From the NCBI GenBank assembly GCA_947053345.1, contig CAMRSM010000001.1, forward strand, positions 62,001 through 126,000: DNA of 64,000 bases. The letters run 5' to 3'. The number at the start of each line of letters is the position of its first letter. Positions within the stretch are counted from its first letter, which is position 1. This document shows positions 61,414 to 64,000 of the stretch, piece after piece. Under the pieces are notes generated by a model, which saw only the letters and a program-made list of their open reading frames with translations, ran no database searches and was not told the origin of the DNA. The stretch is from an uncultured Lachnospiraceae bacterium (lineage in GTDB: Bacteria; Bacillota; Clostridia; Lachnospirales; Lachnospiraceae). The translations under genes were made by a program, and so were the position numbers.

Positions 61414-61637
61414 TGCGGACACGGGAGTTTTTTGCGCGGTATTGCCCTGCGCGGGCATTCGAATCGGCACTGCGCAAACGGCGGTGTATGGGATCAAGTT
61501 TGATGAGGCAGCCGTAAAAGATATGCGGTAAGAGTTCCAAGCCCGGAAAAGTTCTTTGGCGGGGAAAAACACCGGCCGGGGATGACTGCCGTTTTGGAAT
61601 GGATGCATTTTGCGACAGCTTCAGGAAAGAGGGAGAG

Positions 61638-64000
61638 ATGGAAGAATATTTTCTTGTGATTGATGGGTCGAGCCTGCTGACAACCCAGTTTTTTGGGAAC
61701 CTGCCGCGCGAAATCGTCTTCGCGAAGACAATGGAGGAAAAGGAAGTATATTTCCCGCGTATCATGCAAACCTCCAAAGGAGTTTACACCAATGCGGTTT
61801 ATGGTTTTATGCGCGTACTGTTAAAAATATTGAAGGAACAAAGACCTGCTTACCTGGCGGTCGCCTGGGATGTCAGCCGCGACACATTCCGCAGGCAGCT
61901 GTACCCGGATTATAAAGGAAACCGCGGGGAGACGATGAAGCCGCTCAAGGATCAGTTCCTGCTCTGCCAACAGCTCTTAGAGAAGATGAATGTCATGCAG
62001 TTTATGGACGCGCGATACGAGGCGGACGATTTTACGGGCACCCTTGTAAGCATGTTTGAGAAGGAAATCCCGGTGCGTATCATGACGAAGGACCGCGATT
62101 ACCTTCAGCTTGTCTCGGAGCGCACACAGCTTTGGATGATCCACCCCACGGCGAAGAAGACCGAGGAACTTTACGAGAAATACAATATGCGCCAGAAGGA
62201 TTGTCATGTGCCGGACCGCACCTTCCCGTTTACGCCGGAGCTTGTGGAAAAGGAATTCGGCGTAAAGCCGGAATCGGTGAATTCGTTAAAGGGTCTGGAG
62301 GGCGACCCTTCGGACAATATCAAGGGTGTACCGGGGATTGGCGAGATGACGGCAGCGGCGCTCATCCATGAATACGGTTCGGTGGAACGCCTCTATGAAG
62401 TGCTGAAAGCCAAGGACGAGAAGGGGCAGAAGGCACTCGCGCAGGATTGGAAGGTGCGCCTTGGCATCAAACGCTCGCCGCTTGGCCCGCTGCTTAAAAC
62501 GAGCGATACGGAGCTGGTCGGGGAACGTGCCGCCATGCTTTCAAAAACGCTTGCCACGATCAAGCGGGATATCCCTCTTGATGTCACGCTCGATGATTTG
62601 CGGCTTTCCATCGACGAGGAGCGGGCAATGCAGGAATTTACCGCGCTGGAATTCCGTTCGTTAAAATTTGAGAAACCGGAGGAAGAGGGGGATTTTGTCC
62701 CGGTATCCGACAATCCTTTTGACGGCAGTTTTACACCTTTTGGCGGTGAAGTGCCGTTTGGGGACGGAGAGCCGTTTTCTGCCGCAAAAAGTGCACCTCT
62801 GGGCTTTGAGGCGATGATGAACCCGCCGGTATCAAAAGATGCGCAGGGGGCTTCCAAAGATGCCGCCGCCCACAAAGAACCGAAAGGCGGCAGTACAGGA
62901 AAAGAAGCTGTAAATGCCCGCGAAGAGCAAAGTGACGGCAGGGAGGCTGCCTGTGCTGCGGCGCAGAAGATCACATTCCCGCCTTATACCGAGCCGGAAC
63001 AAATCATCCATGTGGATTCCCTTCCGCAGGAACTGCTTTCCGGCAAGTACCTTGCCTTTTCCACATACTCGCAGGAGGGGCAGCTGCTTGGTGTTGCACT
63101 GCAGGCAGATACCGGTAAGATTTATTTTGCAAAGCCCGCGGCCGAAGAATTTTCCGATTTTCTCGCTGAGGCGGTAAAACGGGGCGTGCGCCCGGTCACG
63201 CTGGAGCTTGCAAAACAGCTTGCGCCTTTTGATATCGAGAAACTGCGGGAAATATCCCTTTCCGGCGGTCTGCTGGATGCCACACTTGCGGCATATCTAA
63301 AAAACCCGCTCGCGGGCGCGTATGCTTACCACGACCTTGCCAAAGAATACTATGGGATTACGCTGCCGGAAGAAAAAGAATTGTTAAAGAAAGCAACACC
63401 GATGGAACTGTTGCTTTCAATGGAGTCCCCGGCGGAAAAATATATGCTGTTTGCGTGCAATATGGCATTCCTGCTCTCGGAAGGGCTGCTGTCATGGCTT
63501 CGTTTAAGGGAGAACACCGCCCTGTATTTTGAGCTTGAACTGCCGCTCATCTTTACGCTTTACGCGATGCAGCAGAGAGGGATCCTTGTGCAGAAAGAAG
63601 AGCTTGCGGACTACGCCGTCAAGCTCGGCGAACGCATTGCGGTGCTGGAGGAGGAGATTTATGCGGATGCGGGGGAGCAGTTTAACATCAATTCGACAAA
63701 GCAGCTCGGAGTGATCCTCTTTGAGAAGTTAAAACTTCCTGGCGGCAAGAAGACGAAGACCGGCTACTCAACGGCGGCAGATGTGTTAGAGCGCCTTTTG
63801 GACAAACATCCGATGATGGGGAAACTGCTTGAATACCGGCAGCTTTCCAAACTAAAATCGACCTATGCGGACGGGCTGGCGGCATTTATCGCGCCGGACG
63901 GCAGGATACACAGCACATTCCGGCAGACGATCACAGCGACCGGGCGCATCAGCAGCACGAATCCGAACCTGCAGAACATCCCGATCCGTATGGAGGCGGG
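61638..64000 (+). CDS. polA: DNA polymerase I (5' part, runs off the window)
   Basis: DNA polymerase I fills gaps and removes RNA primers. The visible 787 codons show the 5'-nuclease domain (LVIDGSSLL; VAWDVSRDTFRRQLYPDYKG; helix-hairpin GLEGDPSDNIKGVPGIGEMT), a degenerate 3'-5' exonuclease domain whose first acidic motif reads FSTYS instead of DxE, and the start of the polymerase domain (TATGRISSTNPNLQNIPIR). An unusually long acidic/Ala-rich linker (about residues 350-440) joins the first two domains. The ATG at 61638 follows GAAAGAGGGAGAG. Confidence 0.96.
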   Translation, partial: MEEYFLVIDGSSLLTTQFFGNLPREIVFAKTMEEKEVYFPRIMQTSKGVYTNAVYGFMRVLLKILKEQRPAYLAVAWDVSRDTFRRQLYPDYKGNRGETMKPLKDQFLLCQQLLEKMNVMQFMDARYEADDFTGTLVSMFEKEIPVRIMTKDRDYLQLVSERTQLWMIHPTAKKTEELYEKYNMRQKDCHVPDRTFPFTPELVEKEFGVKPESVNSLKGLEGDPSDNIKGVPGIGEMTAAALIHEYGSVERLYEVLKAKDEKGQKALAQDWKVRLGIKRSPLGPLLKTSDTELVGERAAMLSKTLATIKRDIPLDVTLDDLRLSIDEERAMQEFTALEFRSLKFEKPEEEGDFVPVSDNPFDGSFTPFGGEVPFGDGEPFSAAKSAPLGFEAMMNPPVSKDAQGASKDAAAHKEPKGGSTGKEAVNAREEQSDGREAACAAAQKITFPPYTEPEQIIHVDSLPQELLSGKYLAFSTYSQEGQLLGVALQADTGKIYFAKPAAEEFSDFLAEAVKRGVRPVTLELAKQLAPFDIEKLREISLSGGLLDATLAAYLKNPLAGAYAYHDLAKEYYGITLPEEKELLKKATPMELLLSMESPAEKYMLFACNMAFLLSEGLLSWLRLRENTALYFELELPLIFTLYAMQQRGILVQKEELADYAVKLGERIAVLEEEIYADAGEQFNINSTKQLGVILFEKLKLPGGKKTKTGYSTAADVLERLLDKHPMMGKLLEYRQLSKLKSTYADGLAAFIAPDGRIHSTFRQTITATGRISSTNPNLQNIPIRMEA

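Noticed and set aside
61414-61637. Small gene between the zf-HC2-like gene and polA
   Set aside because: Only a ~35-codon frame with an Arg-rich, family-less product; no independent support.
1-64000. CRISPR arrays, insertion sequences or prophage genes
   Set aside because: No regularly spaced repeats, transposase, integrase or phage genes are visible anywhere in the window.

Overview
The window comes from a motile, Gram-positive Clostridia-type bacterium, most likely a Lachnospiraceae member of about 50-55% GC. The evidence is the gene order of the Firmicutes fla/che operon (fliE to sigD and swrB, then rpsB-tsf), the FliY-type switch protein, the CheC/CheD pair, strong AGGAGG ribosome sites with occasional TTG/GTG starts, and family-level sequence character. 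No species assignment is justified from this sequence alone.

Region 1 (1-34.9 kb, all plus strand) is one very long flagellar and chemotaxis operon. It begins inside flgC and runs fliE-F-G-H-I-J, a YlxF/MotE-like gene, fliK, flgD, a TIGR02530-type gene, flgE, flbD/swrD, motA-motB, fliL-M-Y, cheY, fliO-P-Q-R, flhB-A-F-G, a YcgR-like PilZ gene, cheB-A-W-C-D, a small membrane protein, sigD, a FapA/DUF342 gene, a small basic protein, a SwrB-like protein and a truncated MltG/YceG-like protein. Together these encode basal body, export gate, hook, stator, switch, chemotaxis signalling and the late sigma factor. A good sigma-D promoter (TAAA-N16-GCCGATAA) lies inside the operon upstream of fliK. Many intergenic gaps hold perfect inverted repeats without T-tracts.

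Region 2 (34.9-37.2 kb) is rpsB-tsf with its own extended -10 promoter and a terminator. Region 3 (37.2-41.5 kb, minus strand) is a single 1408-residue acyl-CoA dehydratase activase-type protein with its own sigma-A promoter.

Region 4 (41.6-58.9 kb) is a complete Gram-positive type IV pilus locus: pilB, pilT, pilC, a major pilin with its own strong promoter and a structured ~195-nt leader, prepilin peptidase, then a second strong promoter driving a PilM-PilN fusion, a PilO-like protein with an acidic repeat tail, four minor-pilin-like proteins and a 1033-residue anchored protein with internal repeats. PilT implies retraction.

Region 5 (58.9-64 kb) holds a tRNA-Leu(CAA) with promoter and terminator, an ankyrin-repeat fragment, two uncharacterised genes (one with a zf-HC2-like motif and a membrane segment) and the 5' part of polA.

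The most interesting unexplained signals are a ~110-nt structured repeat present twice in tandem before flhA and once, diverged, before pilT; the structured pilin leader; and the large repeat-bearing protein at the end of the pilus operon.
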